Source: SZAS-103 sp038226665
Lineage (GTDB): Bacteria > Pseudomonadota > Gammaproteobacteria > Xanthomonadales > Xanthomonadaceae
Direction of reading: 5' to 3'
Assembly (NCBI GenBank): GCA_038226665.1
Contig: JBBRQI010000003.1
Location: 1-64,000 of the forward strand
Length of the DNA: 64,000 nt
The position numbers and the translations under genes were made by a program. Below, piece after piece: positions 17,621 through 28,015 of the stretch. Under the pieces are notes generated by a model. It was not told where the DNA came from. It made no database searches and saw only the letters and a program-made list of their open reading frames with translations. The first letter of the stretch is position 1. Each line of letters starts with the position of its first letter.

Positions 17621-18028
17621 ATGGAATCGCAGGATCTGCGCAAGGTCGGTCTCAAGGTCACTCATCCGCGCATGCGGATCCTGGAGATCCTCGAACACTC
17701 AAGCCCGCGCCACCTGACCGCCGAAGACATCTACCGGATCCTGCTGAAGGACAGCGAGGACATCGGCCTTGCGACGGTCTATCGCGTACTGACCCAGTTT
17801 GAGACCGCGAACCTCGTGCTCAAGCACAACTTCGAGGGCGGCCACGCGGTGTACGAACTCGATCGCGGCGAGCATCACGACCACATGGTCGACCTCGACA
17901 CGGGCAAGGTGATCGAGTTCTCGAGCCCGGAAATTGAGAAGCTCCAGCACCAGATCGCCGAGAAGCACGGTTACTTCATCGAGGAACACAGCCTGGTGCT
18001 GTACGTGCGGCAGAAGAAAAAAAAGTAA
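17621..18028 (+). CDS. fur: Ferric uptake regulator Fur (cysteine-free)
   Basis: A 135-residue Fe(II)-dependent repressor. The ATG at 17621 follows a GGAGG box. The N-terminal winged helix (residues 1-80) contains LKVTHPRMRILEIL and IGLATVYRVLTQFE; the dimerisation domain has the HHDHM metal site near residue 86 and IEEHSLVLYV near 120. The protein contains no cysteine at all: the CxxC pair of E. coli Fur is replaced by D-L-D-T, so the Cys-based structural zinc site cannot form. It is divergent from bamE and likely controls iron-uptake genes elsewhere. Confidence 0.93.
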   Translation: MESQDLRKVGLKVTHPRMRILEILEHSSPRHLTAEDIYRILLKDSEDIGLATVYRVLTQFETANLVLKHNFEGGHAVYELDRGEHHDHMVDLDTGKVIEFSSPEIEKLQHQIAEKHGYFIEEHSLVLYVRQKKKK

Positions 18029-18074
18029 CACTGCTTTTGGCAAAGAACGCCACCGAACGCAGCGTTCCAACCGT

Positions 18075-19757
18075 TCAATTCGCTTGCGCGTCTAGCAGCA
18101 TCTGTTTCGCATTCGCACGGGTTTCGCGACTGATCTCGATACCGCCCAGCATCCGCGCGATCTCGTCCACGCGCGCTGCTTCGTCGAGTTGACGTACCGC
18201 ACTGCGCGTCGTGGTGCCGTCGCTGTCCTTGCTCACGCGCACATGGTGATGCGCTTGCGCTGCGACCTGCGGAAGGTGGGTGACGCACAGCACCTGGCGT
18301 TCGGCTCCGAGTATGCGCAGCTTGCGGCCAACGACTTCGGCGACCGCGCCGCCGATGCCCGAATCGACCTCGTCGAAGACCATCGTCGGCACCGCGTCCA
18401 TGCCGAGCGCGGCGACTTCAATCGCAAGCGCGATGCGCGATAATTCGCCGCCCGAAGCGACCTTGCGCAGCGTACGCGGGGGCTGGCCGGGATTGGCGGA
18501 AACGAGAAATTCGACCTGCTCGGTGCCGGATGGCGATGGTTCCGTCGCGTTCGTCGGTCTCAGTTCGATTTGCAAATGGCCGCCAGCCATGCCGAGCTCG
18601 GCCATCAATGCGGTGACCGCAGGGCCGAGGTCGCTGGCGGCGGCAGCGCGCAAGGCAGCCAGGGTTTGCGCAGCGGAGTGCCACTCCAGCGCGACCGCTT
18701 CGCGCTCGGCTTGCAGGCGTTCCGCATCGCCGCTTGCATGGCGCAGGGTTTCGCGTTCCGTGGTCAGCGAGGCGTGCATCGATGCGAGTTCTTCCAGCGG
18801 TACCTTGTGGCGTCGGCTGAGTTCGTGCAGCCGCGCCAATTCGTCCTCCAGCGCCTGCAAACGATCCGGATCGAGGTCGATGCCGTCGCGCGCGCGCTCG
18901 ATCAGGTTCGCGGCTTCGGCAAGCTGGATCGCGGCAGCATTCGCCAAGTCGGCGGCTTGCGCATAGACCGGATCGTGTTCGGCCATCCGCAGCAACTCGG
19001 CATGCAATTGGGCGAGCGAGCGCTCCAACGCTGGACCATCCTCGCCACTCATTCGGGCCAGTGCGCGGGCGCTGCCTTCGAGCAGATGGGCGGCGTTAGC
19101 CTGCCGTCGGTGCGAAGATAAAACAACTTCAATATCAGATGGTTCCACGGAGTTTTTGCTAAATTGCTTGAGTTGTCGATCCAGCCATTCCAGGCGCGTT
19201 TCGACCTCGGAGGCATCGCCGTTCACGTTGAGACGCAGCGACAAGTCCTTCCACAGAGCAGCCAGTCGCTTGACGGCATCCAGCGACCGGACATGGCCGC
19301 CGAAGGCATCCAGCAAAGCCATTTGCAGTGGCCGCGACAGCAGTGCCTGGTGCTCGTGCTGGCCGTGGATCTCGACCAGCAATTCGCCAAGTTCACCCAG
19401 TTGCGCAAGGGTCGCCGGGCGGCCGTTGATCCACGCACGCGAGCCACCGTCTGCGCGGATCACTCGACGCAGTTGGCAGGTTTGTTGGTCATCGGAGTCG
19501 TCGAGTTCGTTGTGGTGCAGCCAGGTGGCCGCAGCGGGCGCGTCGTCCAGTGCGAATTCGACCGCAAGCTCGGCGCGCTCTGCGCCATGGCGCACCATCG
19601 CAGCCTCGGCACGCGCGCCGGTCAGCAGCAGCAACGCATCGACCAGCAGCGACTTGCCAGCGCCAGTCTCGCCGGAAATGACGGTCATCCCCGTGCTGAG
19701 CGTCAACTCGGCCTCGCTGACCACGGCGAAGTCTTTCAGATGCAGGTTGCGGATCAT
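18075..19757 (-). CDS. recN: DNA repair protein RecN
   Basis: A 560-residue SMC-like ATPase acting on double-strand breaks. The start at 19757 (MIRNLHLKDFAVV) matches the family; the long upstream extension overlaps the hrcA promoter region and is not RecN-like. Walker A GETGAGKS lies at 29-36, coiled-coil arms occupy roughly 150-380, and the C-terminal signature KVASGGELSRIALAIEV and Walker B TMVFDEVDSGIGG lie near 440-480. It is divergent from hrcA, as in other Lysobacterales. In many bacteria RecN is SOS-controlled; no clear LexA box was identified here. Confidence 0.94.
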   Translation of the reverse strand: MIRNLHLKDFAVVSEAELTLSTGMTVISGETGAGKSLLVDALLLLTGARAEAAMVRHGAERAELAVEFALDDAPAAATWLHHNELDDSDDQQTCQLRRVIRADGGSRAWINGRPATLAQLGELGELLVEIHGQHEHQALLSRPLQMALLDAFGGHVRSLDAVKRLAALWKDLSLRLNVNGDASEVETRLEWLDRQLKQFSKNSVEPSDIEVVLSSHRRQANAAHLLEGSARALARMSGEDGPALERSLAQLHAELLRMAEHDPVYAQAADLANAAAIQLAEAANLIERARDGIDLDPDRLQALEDELARLHELSRRHKVPLEELASMHASLTTERETLRHASGDAERLQAEREAVALEWHSAAQTLAALRAAAASDLGPAVTALMAELGMAGGHLQIELRPTNATEPSPSGTEQVEFLVSANPGQPPRTLRKVASGGELSRIALAIEVAALGMDAVPTMVFDEVDSGIGGAVAEVVGRKLRILGAERQVLCVTHLPQVAAQAHHHVRVSKDSDGTTTRSAVRQLDEAARVDEIARMLGGIEISRETRANAKQMLLDAQAN

Positions 19758-19848
19758 GCGGGATTCCGGACCAATCGCCACAGAGTGTAGCCGCGGAAGC
19801 GGCAGTCTGGGATGGCCGAGCGCTACTGTCGCAAGATTCCATGCAACA

Positions 19849-19875
19849 CTTGCCTGATCGCGATGCGACCTCCAT
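19849..19875 (+). promoter_or_regulatory. Possible sigma-32 promoter of hrcA
   Basis: CTTGCC at 19849, a 14-base spacer and CCTCCAT at 19869 give a degenerate match to the heat-shock consensus CTTGAAA / CCCCATNT. Transcription would start only a few bases before the GTG at 19885, giving an almost leaderless mRNA, which fits the lack of a ribosome binding site. Tentative. Confidence 0.35.
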
Positions 19876-19884
19876 CCATACCCA

Positions 19885-20934
19885 GTGACCGACCCCATCG
19901 CCAATCTTGACCCGCGCGCGCGCGGCCTGCTGCGGAGCCTGATCGCGCAATACATCCGCGACGGCGAGCCGGTGGGTTCGCGCACGCTCGCGAAATATTC
20001 GGGTCTGGACGTAAGCCCGGCGACGGTCCGCAACATCATGGCCGACCTCGAGGACATCGGCCTTGTCGCCGCGCCGCACACGTCGGCCGGCCGCATTCCG
20101 ACAGCGCAAGGCTATCGCGTGTTCGTCGATTCGCTGCTGCAGATGCAGCCGCTCGGCGAGGCGGACATGTTGCGGCTGCGTGCGAATGTCAACGCGGGCA
20201 CTGGCACGCAGGCGCTGCTGACAAACGCCTCGCAACTGCTGTCGGCGATGAGCCACTTCGTCGGTGTGGTGACCGTTCCGCGTCGCGAGCAGTTCGCGTT
20301 CAAGCACATCGATTTCGTGCCGCTCGACGCGCAGCGCGTGCTGGTGATCCTGGTGTTCACCGACAACGAAGTGCAGAACCGCATCATTACCACGCGCCGC
20401 GCCTACACGCCGTCCGAGCTCGAACAGACCGCGAATTACCTCAACGCGCATTTCGCCGGTCGACCGCTGCGCGAAATCCACGCGACCCTGTTGCGCGAAA
20501 TGCGCGACACGCGTTCGGCGATGGAACGCGTACTCGGCGCGGCGATGGAAGTGGCCGAACATGCGCTCGATCCGGGCGACGAGGACATGTTGCTGTCCGG
20601 CCAGACCCGGCTGATGGGGGTGCACGACCTCACCGACGTCGATCGCCTGCGCGACCTGTTCGAGACGTTCTCGCGCAAGCGCGAAATCCTGCAATTGCTG
20701 GAGCGCTGCATCCACGCGCAGGGCGTTCGCATTTTCATCGGCAAGGAAACCGGGCTGGCCTCGATGGATGCCTGCACGGTCGTCACTGCGCCGTATTCGG
20801 CCGATGGCAAGGTGCTGGGCGTGCTCGGCGTGATCGGGCCGACCAGGATGGCCTACGAGCGGGTGATCCCGATGGTGCAGGCAACCGCCGACCTGCTCGG
20901 CGCGGCCTTGAATCCCGGGGCGCAAGCCACATAG
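19885..20934 (+). CDS. hrcA: Heat-inducible transcription repressor HrcA
   Basis: A 349-residue repressor of heat-shock genes that binds CIRCE operators. The start is GTG at 19885, giving MTDPIANLDPRARGLLRSLI; no good Shine-Dalgarno sequence precedes it. The N-terminal winged helix contains SPATVRNIMADLEDIGLV followed by SAGRIPTAQGYRVFVD; the C-terminal GAF-like part ends in VGPTRMAYERVIPMV-type sequence (here VIGPTRMAYERVIP). First gene of hrcA-grpE-dnaK-dnaJ. I could not find a full CIRCE inverted repeat (TTAGCACTC-N9-GAGTGCTAA) in front of hrcA, grpE or dnaK. Confidence 0.94.
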   Translation: MTDPIANLDPRARGLLRSLIAQYIRDGEPVGSRTLAKYSGLDVSPATVRNIMADLEDIGLVAAPHTSAGRIPTAQGYRVFVDSLLQMQPLGEADMLRLRANVNAGTGTQALLTNASQLLSAMSHFVGVVTVPRREQFAFKHIDFVPLDAQRVLVILVFTDNEVQNRIITTRRAYTPSELEQTANYLNAHFAGRPLREIHATLLREMRDTRSAMERVLGAAMEVAEHALDPGDEDMLLSGQTRLMGVHDLTDVDRLRDLFETFSRKREILQLLERCIHAQGVRIFIGKETGLASMDACTVVTAPYSADGKVLGVLGVIGPTRMAYERVIPMVQATADLLGAALNPGAQAT

Positions 20935-21126
20935 TTTGACGCGCGTCCTTGCGCGAGGGTCATCGGCACCATCAAAGGGTTCTGACGGCGACGATCTTCC
21001 CTATTCAAAACCGCACGTCCCTGTGCGGACTTCCAATCAGAGCAACTGAGCTTCGACCAGTCATTCATTCAAGATCCACCTGCGGCAGTGTTTGTGCCGT
21101 CGCAGCCAACCCTCAGGAAACACGAC

Positions 21127-21648
21127 ATGCATTCCAGCGAACCTTTTGACAACCCGGAAGCGACCGAAGCCTTGAGCGAAGAGATTCGCTCGCTGGTTGC
21201 CGAACTCGAAGCGGCACAGGGCGAATTGGCCAATCTGCGCGAGGAACACCTTCGCGAGCACGCCGAGCTCGAGAACACCCGCAAGCGGCAAGCGCGCGAT
21301 GTCGAGATGAGCCGCAAGTTCGCGAACGAGCGCCTGCTGGGCAGCCTGCTGCCGGTGTTCGACAGCCTCGAGGCCGGCATCGCCGCTGCGCACGGTGAAT
21401 CGGCACAAGTCCGCGAAGGCCTGCAACTGACCTTGCGCCAGCTCACCAAGGCCGCAGCCGACAGCGGCATGACCATGGTTGATCCACTCGGCGAGGCCTT
21501 CAACCCCGAGCACCATCAGGCCATCGGCGTTGTCCCGAGCAGTGCCGAGCACAAGCCCGACACGGTGACCCAGGTCCACCAGAAGGGCTATCTGCTCAAC
21601 GAGCGCCTGCTGCGGCCGGCGCTGGTGATGGTCGCCAAGTCCGACTGA
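21127..21648 (+). CDS. grpE: Nucleotide exchange factor GrpE
   Basis: A 173-residue GrpE, the exchange factor of DnaK. The ATG at 21127 follows AGGAAA; the frame is open from 21088 but that start lacks family support. A long N-terminal helix (about 15-70, Glu-rich coiled coil) is followed by RKFANERLLGSLLPVFDSLE and the beta-wing segment, ending with VHQKGYLLNERLLRPALVMV. The 192-base gap after hrcA holds a small 6-bp hairpin (21011-21028) and no clear terminator, so read-through from hrcA is plausible. Confidence 0.95.
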   Translation: MHSSEPFDNPEATEALSEEIRSLVAELEAAQGELANLREEHLREHAELENTRKRQARDVEMSRKFANERLLGSLLPVFDSLEAGIAAAHGESAQVREGLQLTLRQLTKAAADSGMTMVDPLGEAFNPEHHQAIGVVPSSAEHKPDTVTQVHQKGYLLNERLLRPALVMVAKSD

Positions 21649-21735
21649 CGACCGAGCTGACGGCCGCTCCTGCGCATCCTGCGACCAGAGGGAGTGCAGA
21701 GCCGTCCGCGGCATTGGCACATTCATGTGCGGCAG

Positions 21736-21763
21736 CTTGAAAGTTCCGCCACCACCCCCACTA
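21736..21763 (+). promoter_or_regulatory. Sigma-32 heat-shock promoter of dnaK
   Basis: CTTGAAA at 21736-21742, a 13-base spacer and CCCCACTA at 21756-21763 are a near-perfect match to the sigma-32 (RpoH) consensus. Predicted transcription start is about 21770, leaving a roughly 45-base leader before the dnaK ATG at 21816. The leader contains a small GGCCG/CGGCC hairpin. Confidence 0.8.
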
Positions 21764-21815
21764 AGCAACCATCGCGGCCGCTTCGGCCGTCAAACACATT
21801 GATCGGGAGAACATC

Positions 21816-23732
<1,917 letters not shown>

Positions 23733-23758
23733 ATCGGGATTAGAGAATGGACATTGGG

Positions 23759-23784
23759 AAGAGCGGGGCCAAGGCTCCGCTCTT
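23759..23784 (+). terminator. Hairpin terminator/attenuator between dnaK and dnaJ
   Basis: A 12-bp stem (AAGAGCGGGGCC / GGCTCCGCTCTT, one G-U pair) lies 27 bases after the dnaK stop. It is followed by only a short T-rich tail, so termination may be partial and would lower dnaJ relative to dnaK. GAATCGGGA at 23731 and TCCCGATTC copies at about 23825-23850 form a wider inverted arrangement around it. Confidence 0.65.
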
Positions 23785-23860
23785 TCGTTGTCCAATTCCT
23801 TCGATTGTCGATCTTGTTTGAACGATTCCCGATTCTAAACTTCCGATTCCCGGTCTCTGT

Positions 23861-24994
23861 ATGAGCAAGCGCGACTATTACGAAACTCTCGGCGTTGCCC
23901 GCACTGCGAGCGACGCGGAATTGAAGAAGGCTTACCGTCGCCTCGCGATGAAGCACCATCCCGACCGCAATACGGCCGGCGACAAGGTTTCCGAGGAAAG
24001 TTTCAAGGAAGCCAAGGAAGCCTACGAAGTCCTGTCTGATGCGTCCAAGCGTCGCACTTACGACCAGCACGGGCATGCCGCGTTCGAGCACGGCACGGGC
24101 GGTGGCGGCGGGGCAGGGCCCGGCTTTGCCGACGTGGGCGACATCTTCGGCGACATCTTCGGCGACATTTTTGGCGGTGGTCGCGGGCGTCAGGCGCAGC
24201 GGCGCGGCAACGATCTGCGTTACATGCTGGATCTCGATCTGGAAGAAGCCGTGTTCGGCGTCGAGCGCAACATCGACGTCGCAACGCTGATCGATTGCCG
24301 CGTATGCAGCGGTAGCGGTTCGGCCGACGGCAAGATCGACACCTGCGCGACGTGCCGCGGACAAGGTCGCGTGCGGCTGCAACAGGGCATCTTCTCGTTG
24401 CAGCAGGCATGCCCGACTTGCGGCGGCCGCGGCAAGGTCACCGCGAATCCATGCAAGGCCTGCCACGGCGAAGGCCGCGCCGAAGACACCAAGACACTCG
24501 CGGTGAAAATTCCAGCCGGCGTCGACAACGGCGATCGCATCCGTCTGACCGGTGAAGGCGAAGCCGGTCCCGCCGGCTCGCCGGCAGGGGATTTGTACGT
24601 CGAAGTCCACGTGCGCGAGCACGCGATCTTCCAGCGCGATGGCGACGACCTGCATTGCGAAGTACCGATCCGCATCTCGCAGGCCGCGCTGGGCGACACC
24701 GTGCGCGTCCCGACGCTCAGCGGCGAGGCCGAAATCAAGATTCCTGCCGAGACCCAGACTGGCAAGCTCTTCCGCCTGCGGGGCAAGGGTGTGAAATCCG
24801 TGCGCAGCCGCAGCACGGGCGACCTGCTGTGCCGCGCGGTCATCGAAACGCCGGTCAATCTCACCGCGCGCCAACGCGAGTTGATGAGCGAATTCGAGGC
24901 CACGTTCCAGGGCGACGAGGCGCGCCGCCATTCGCCGCGCAGCAGCACCTTCCTCGATGGCGTGAAAAGTTTCTGGGAACGCATCAAGTCGTAG
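23861..24994 (+). CDS. dnaJ: Chaperone protein DnaJ (Hsp40)
   Basis: A 377-residue class I J-protein that delivers substrates to DnaK and stimulates its ATPase. The J domain has the HPD triad at 33-35. A Gly/Phe-rich linker (about 75-110) contains repeats of the type GDIFGDIFGDIF. Four zinc-binding CxxCxGxG motifs follow: CRVCSGSG, CATCRGQG, CPTCGGRG and CKACHGEG. C-terminal substrate domains complete it. It lies 128 bases after dnaK, past a hairpin, so it may also have its own weak promoter. Confidence 0.97.
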   Translation: MSKRDYYETLGVARTASDAELKKAYRRLAMKHHPDRNTAGDKVSEESFKEAKEAYEVLSDASKRRTYDQHGHAAFEHGTGGGGGAGPGFADVGDIFGDIFGDIFGGGRGRQAQRRGNDLRYMLDLDLEEAVFGVERNIDVATLIDCRVCSGSGSADGKIDTCATCRGQGRVRLQQGIFSLQQACPTCGGRGKVTANPCKACHGEGRAEDTKTLAVKIPAGVDNGDRIRLTGEGEAGPAGSPAGDLYVEVHVREHAIFQRDGDDLHCEVPIRISQAALGDTVRVPTLSGEAEIKIPAETQTGKLFRLRGKGVKSVRSRSTGDLLCRAVIETPVNLTARQRELMSEFEATFQGDEARRHSPRSSTFLDGVKSFWERIKS

Positions 24995-25043
24995 GGCGAA
25001 TCACGTGCTTGCGTATGACCGGCGTGGCGACTAGCGTGTCGGC

Positions 25044-25775
25044 ATGGACGATCCCGCTTCCATCTCGCACGTGCCAGTTCGATTGCTGATCCACGGCGCG
25101 TCCGGGCGAATGGGTCGCGCCTTGTTGCGGCTGGCGGTGGACGACGCGCGGTTCGCGATCGCGGGCGCGGTCACGCGCACCGGCGGCACCGTGGCCGGCA
25201 TGCGCGCGCTCAAGCCCGAGCGCATGGCGACCGCGATCCCGTTCGATGTGCTCGTGGATTTCAGCTTGCCGGCTGCGTTCGACGCCGCTCTCGAGATCTG
25301 CCTGCAACGCGGCATTGCGTTCCTGTCCGGCACCACCGGGTTATCGGATGGACAGCGGTCTGCATTGGACGCCGCAAGCAAATCGATCCCGGTCATGTGG
25401 ACATCGAACTTCAGCATCGGCGTCGCCGTATTGAACGATCTCGTGCGTCGCGCGGCGGCAGCTTTGCCAGGTTGGGACTGCGACATCGTCGAGACCCATC
25501 ATGTGCACAAGCTCGACGCACCGTCGGGCACCGCGCTCACGCTTGGTGCGACGGTCGCTGCGGTGCGGGGCGAAGCGCCGCATTACGCGAGCCTGCGCGC
25601 TGGCGACATCGTTGGCGAACACGTCGTGCAATTCACCGGCACCGGTGAGCGGCTGGAGCTGACCCATCGTGCGATGGATCGCGATGTCTTCGCGCGCGGC
25701 GCGCTCGAGGCCGCTGCGCGCATTGCCGGGCGCGGGCCTGGACGCTATGAGCTCGGCGAGTTGCTGCTCGGCTGA
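25044..25775 (+). CDS. dapB: 4-hydroxy-tetrahydrodipicolinate reductase DapB
   Basis: A 243-residue NAD(P)H-dependent reductase of the diaminopimelate/lysine pathway. The Rossmann signature IHGASGRMGRALL is near residue 16, and the catalytic and substrate-binding block ETHHVHKLDAPSGTALTLG is near 150. FLSGTTGLS near 92 lines the cofactor site. The position directly after dnaJ and before carAB is typical for the order. The ATG at 25044 lacks a strong binding site; no better in-frame start is visible. Confidence 0.95.
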   Translation: MDDPASISHVPVRLLIHGASGRMGRALLRLAVDDARFAIAGAVTRTGGTVAGMRALKPERMATAIPFDVLVDFSLPAAFDAALEICLQRGIAFLSGTTGLSDGQRSALDAASKSIPVMWTSNFSIGVAVLNDLVRRAAAALPGWDCDIVETHHVHKLDAPSGTALTLGATVAAVRGEAPHYASLRAGDIVGEHVVQFTGTGERLELTHRAMDRDVFARGALEAAARIAGRGPGRYELGELLLG

Positions 25776-25777
25776 CT

Positions 25778-26047
25778 TTACAGCCCCGACTTGGGCGGAG
25801 TGTATTCGCAGCTCGCGCCGGTGTGCGTGCCTTCATAGGTCATGTCCACCACAGTCGCCATGCCATGCCATGCATGCTGCTGTTTGCATGGATCGTCCCA
25901 TGCACGCCGCCGGACTCCAACGTGAAACTGCCGTCGCCATCGCGCTGCTGCTTGCCGCCCGTGCAGGCGTAGTGGAAGCTGACAGTGAGCTGGCGGCTGT
26001 CGGTCAATGCAAATTGTGCATGTTGCGCACCACCGGTAACAACTGCT
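25778..26047 (-). pseudogene. DUF3617-like protein remnant, frameshifted
   Basis: On the minus strand, from about 26047 one frame reads LTDSRQLTVSFHYACTGG, GDGSFTLESGGVHG and HANSSMHGMA, then stops. A second frame continues with TVVDMTYEGTHTGASCEY and ends at 25778. Joined, they look like the C-terminal half of a DUF3617 protein. The break falls on a three-fold ATGGC tandem repeat (plus-strand about 25858-25871); removing one 5-base unit restores a single frame. The N-terminal half is missing, and the upstream part overlaps the 3' end of the next lipoprotein gene in another frame. Assignment is by eye. Confidence 0.5.
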
Positions 26048-26741
26048 GAATTTCCGCGCGATATGGGGCGATGATCGCCGTGTCCTGCGCTTCGATCGCG
26101 TGGATTTTTTGCTGAAGCGCCAGCGATGCCGCCGATTGCTTCGGCAAATCGGTAGGCACGCCTTCGCCGGTCGCACCGCCGGCGACTCCCATCGTTGGAT
26201 TTGGAACGACATCCTCGATCGCGCTGCTGATGCCGTTGTAGCGCTTCTCGTCAATGTGGAGCTCACGCACGACCAGCATGTCCATCTGCTGCTCGATGAG
26301 CGTACCGCCCTCCATCATGGCGATGTCGGCGGCCGACGGCGGCGCCTTCTTGCCACCCGAGTCGACGGCTTTCATCAGCGCCTTGTAGCGAGCGAGCGTG
26401 GCCGTGTCGGCGGCTGTCGGATGTTGGACGCGATCGGCGGCTGCATGCATCACCTGCAGGTACAACGCGATGTCGTCCTTGCTCAGCGGCGTGAGTTGCA
26501 TGCTGGTCTGTGGCGCATCTTCGTTTGCATCCGCATCGCTCGTGGAATCGGTACTCGTGGAATTCGTTGCGATGGCCACTCCTGCTGCTGTCGTGGATGC
26601 GGATGCTGGCACGTGGGTATCAGTTGAGGCAGGTATTGCTACTGGAACGATGGTTGTCTGCGTGGGAGAAGCATCGTTCGATGCCTGTCCGCAGCCTGCC
26701 ATCAAGGCGATGCAAGACATCGATAGAAAAACCATGCGCAT
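26004..26741 (-). CDS. Putative lipoprotein of unknown function
   Basis: A 245-residue lipoprotein. The ATG at 26741 (MRMVFLSM) is chosen because a GGAGG box lies 7 bases upstream. The signal ends in the lipobox LMAGC (Cys 18). A low-complexity Ser/Thr/Ala/Asp-rich region (about 19-75) leads to a helical domain (80-245) with SKDDIALYLQVMHAAADRVQ and IHAIEAQDTAIIAPYRAEIQ. The domain is not one I recognise. Its last codons overlap the DUF3617-like remnant in another frame, so the present C-terminus (NMHNLH) may result from a rearrangement. Confidence 0.75.
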   Translation of the reverse strand: MRMVFLSMSCIALMAGCGQASNDASPTQTTIVPVAIPASTDTHVPASASTTAAGVAIATNSTSTDSTSDADANEDAPQTSMQLTPLSKDDIALYLQVMHAAADRVQHPTAADTATLARYKALMKAVDSGGKKAPPSAADIAMMEGGTLIEQQMDMLVVRELHIDEKRYNGISSAIEDVVPNPTMGVAGGATGEGVPTDLPKQSAASLALQQKIHAIEAQDTAIIAPYRAEIQQLLPVVRNMHNLH

Positions 26742-26986
26742 GCTGAATCCTCCGGTTATTGCGGTTTGGAATGTGTTGCCGAAGTTACCAGACACGGGAA
26801 TTTTGAAGCACGCGACGACCAGATACGCACTCCGACCTTGAACACCTTGCGATGCTGGAGTGCGGCGATCAACGGCATTCCCATCCTCACGGGCCCGCGC
26901 GCAGTGAGCGCAGTCTGACTCGCCGAGCATGCCAGAAAGGCGTCCATGATGCCGTTGACGTGACTACGGTTCCACAGTAGACGTGG

Positions 26987-27694
26987 TCAGTCGCGATGCG
27001 CCTTGTTCACCCCGCGGCGCGCGCCGAGCCAGCGGTCGAACGGGCCGAACATTTTCTTGAACAGGCGTTGCATGTGGCCGCGCCGGGTCTTGCGCGCGAG
27101 CGCATCGCAATCGGCGAGCCACGCGAACTGGATGACCCGGCGTTCGCCTTCGAAGGGCAGATGGCCGTGGAAGGAATTGTCGGAGCGGCGGAACGCGACG
27201 ATGGTGCCGTAAATCGGCGGAATTTCCGGCGTCAGTAGGGATTCGATGTCCTTGTCGTTCGCAAGCAGGCGCAGGCTGCCCGCACGGCCCGGAACCCAGT
27301 CTTCATTGAGGTAGAGCAGTGCCGATGCGATCTTCGAGCGGCTGTCGGTGTGGATCGTGCCGTGGCGCTTGTTCAGGCGCGAACAGATCGTCACCAGCAC
27401 AGGAAAGTTCGACATGTTCGGCACGCCGAGTCGATCGCCGATCGTGTCAGCAAATGCGGGCGCGGTGATCTCCGCGATCAACTGATTGAGTTCGACACCG
27501 CAGTCGGCTGGTTGGTGCGGGATGAAACCCGCCTGTTTCGCGGCGGGAAAGCCCTTGCGCAACACGGCGCGCGCGTCTTCATCGACGGTATCGGTCGCGA
27601 TCAGGTAGGCGAACGGCTCGCGCGCCGTGCGTACATCGGACGCGCGCAAACGCTCAGGGCGAAGCAGCGGTGCATTGGTGGTCGTGGTTGCCAT
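26987..27694 (-). CDS. 2OG-Fe(II) oxygenase superfamily protein
   Basis: A 235-residue protein with the jelly-roll dioxygenase signature: the HTDSRSKIAS motif near residue 115 supplies the His and Asp iron ligands, LLYLNEDW follows, and SFHGHLPFEGERRVIQFAW near 175 provides the second His and the Arg that binds 2-oxoglutarate. The substrate is unknown; similar proteins are found near surface-modification genes. The C-terminus is basic. It is isolated and divergent from carA. The 245 bases after its end contain the promoter region of the lipoprotein gene and nothing else recognisable. Confidence 0.8.
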   Translation of the reverse strand: MATTTTNAPLLRPERLRASDVRTAREPFAYLIATDTVDEDARAVLRKGFPAAKQAGFIPHQPADCGVELNQLIAEITAPAFADTIGDRLGVPNMSNFPVLVTICSRLNKRHGTIHTDSRSKIASALLYLNEDWVPGRAGSLRLLANDKDIESLLTPEIPPIYGTIVAFRRSDNSFHGHLPFEGERRVIQFAWLADCDALARKTRRGHMQRLFKKMFGPFDRWLGARRGVNKAHRD

Positions 27695-27895
27695 GGGCGG
27701 ATTTTACATCGATGCCCGACGCTGCGTGTTCAGCCACAAGCAAAATGAGAGGGGCGGCGAGTGTGCACCGGAGGCCGGTGGAATCTGATGGAGCGTTATG
27801 AGACTTCCCGCCATGCAGCAAGTCATTCATCGAGCCATCGCCACCACGATCGACCAATGAAGCGACACGATTTGCGGCTCGCGAAGCATCCGCAA

Positions 27896-27925
27896 TTGGA
27901 CACTGCGTGCGCCGACCTTTATCAT
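27896..27925 (+). promoter_or_regulatory. Predicted sigma-70 promoter of carAB
   Basis: TTGGAC at 27896 and TATCAT at 27920 with an 18-base spacer are a good sigma-70 pair, about 90 bases before the carA start. The remainder of the 321-base gap (27695-28015) shows no gene or terminator that I can support. Confidence 0.5.
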
Positions 27926-28015
27926 TCCCGCTCGCCCGAACCACTTCCTTCCGCAGCGTCGACCGACGCCGCCGGACGGCAGCTTTGAACCTTGTTATCA
28001 CCAAAGGCGAACCAC

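Noticed and set aside
20935..21126. CIRCE operator or terminator in the hrcA-grpE gap
   Set aside because: Only a 6-bp hairpin (21011-21028) without a T run is present, and no TTAGCACTC...GAGTGCTAA pair.
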